A stretch of 5,234 bases of DNA from Gammaproteobacteria bacterium RIFCSPHIGHO2_12_FULL_38_11. Lineage in GTDB: Bacteria; Pseudomonadota; Gammaproteobacteria; Coxiellales; Coxiellaceae. The DNA lies in NCBI GenBank assembly GCA_001801515.1, contig MGXX01000043.1, positions 1 to 5,234 on the forward strand, given 5' to 3'. Below the pieces are notes generated by a model. The model was not told the origin of the DNA and did no database searches. It was given only the letters and a program-made list of their open reading frames with translations. Of this stretch, positions 5,070-5,234 are shown piece by piece. The translations under genes and the position numbers were made by a program. Numbering within the stretch: the first letter of the stretch is position 1; each line of letters begins with the position of its first letter.

Positions 5070-5234
5070 TTCTACTTCTGATTTTATTCCAGATTTTGTC
5101 TCAAATCCGCTGACACATACCGATATACGTGCAAAAGAACTTGTTGCTGAAAAAATGACCTTGTGCGATTTAAGAAAAGCACTTGCACTCACTCAAGCCG
5201 ACTTAAGTAAAAAATTACATATGAAACAAGAGGC
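5061..5234 (+). pseudogene. XRE-family HigA-like antitoxin, frameshifted near its start, cut by window end
   Basis: From 5068 the frame encodes NSTSDFIPDFVSNPLTHTDI, then a helix RAKELVAEKMTLCDLRKALA and LTQADLSKKLHMKQEA. The last part is the helix-turn-helix of XRE antitoxins (LRKALGLTQ..LA..L.M.Q.AVS), which bind their own operator and neutralise a RelE/HigB-type toxin. The gene has no start in its own frame: the only ATG with a good ribosome binding site (5061) is one base out, reading Met-Ala-stop (TAA 5067-5069). Removing one T at 5066/5067 would give MANSTSDF. Otherwise translation could only begin at ATG 5155, inside the protein and with no good ribosome binding site. Toxins of this type usually lie directly upstream, but the upstream sequence here is transposase debris, so the antitoxin looks orphaned unless its partner lies past the window. 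The XRE call is firm; the antitoxin role is inferred. Confidence 0.68.

Noticed and set aside
5061..5070. Programmed +1 frameshift at GCT-TAA, like the one in prfB.
   Set aside because: The shift codon is not slippery (GCT to CTT changes the pairing), and the Shine-Dalgarno spacing does not match the known stimulator arrangement. A plain one-base insertion is simpler.
1..5234. CRISPR arrays, tRNA or rRNA genes, riboswitches.
   Set aside because: No regularly spaced repeats, cloverleaf-like segments or conserved RNA motifs were seen by eye on either strand.

Overview
This is an AT-rich accessory stretch of a bacterial chromosome, most likely from a gammaproteobacterium. The mix of small enzymes, IS3-type transposase remnants, a lone XRE regulator and many broken genes resembles host-associated lineages such as Legionellales. 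That placement is inferred from gene style, not from any phylogenetic marker. At least five of the eight coding loci are truncated, frameshifted or stopped, so this is a region in decay.

Layout, left to right. (1) Bases 1-360 hold, on the minus strand, a decayed C-terminal piece of a DegT/DnrJ/EryC1-type sugar aminotransferase. (2) Bases 363-1661 form a discrete unit: an intact minus-strand AAA_14/DUF4143 ATPase gene lies between two copies of one palindrome (14-bp perfect arms, 5-base loop, loops different). The start-proximal copy contains a well-formed sigma70-like promoter (TTGACT, 17 bp, TAAAAT). Its predicted transcription start falls on the A of the ATG, so the mRNA should be leaderless. 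(3) Bases 1807-2595 (minus) encode a zeta-toxin/AAA_33-like P-loop kinase, and 2693-3373 (plus) encode a peptidase E-like dipeptidase. These two are divergent and share a 97-bp intergenic region. (4) A 3' fragment of a VanX-type D-Ala-D-Ala dipeptidase (minus) abuts peptidase E stop to stop. It is cut at about 3580 by an IS3-family element that has lost its left end and orfA. (5) The IS orfB carries one in-frame TGA, and its right terminal inverted repeat ends at 4461. (6) Directly after that repeat comes the C-terminal two thirds of a second, different rve-type transposase, frameshifted in a run of nine T. (7) The window ends inside an XRE/HigA-like antitoxin gene with a good ribosome binding site but a frameshift after codon 2.

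The genes do not form one pathway. The intact ones are the ATPase, the kinase and peptidase E. The most notable structure is the palindrome-bounded ATPase unit, which could be an autoregulated leaderless gene, a small mobile cassette, or both. The right half records nested transposon insertion followed by deletion.
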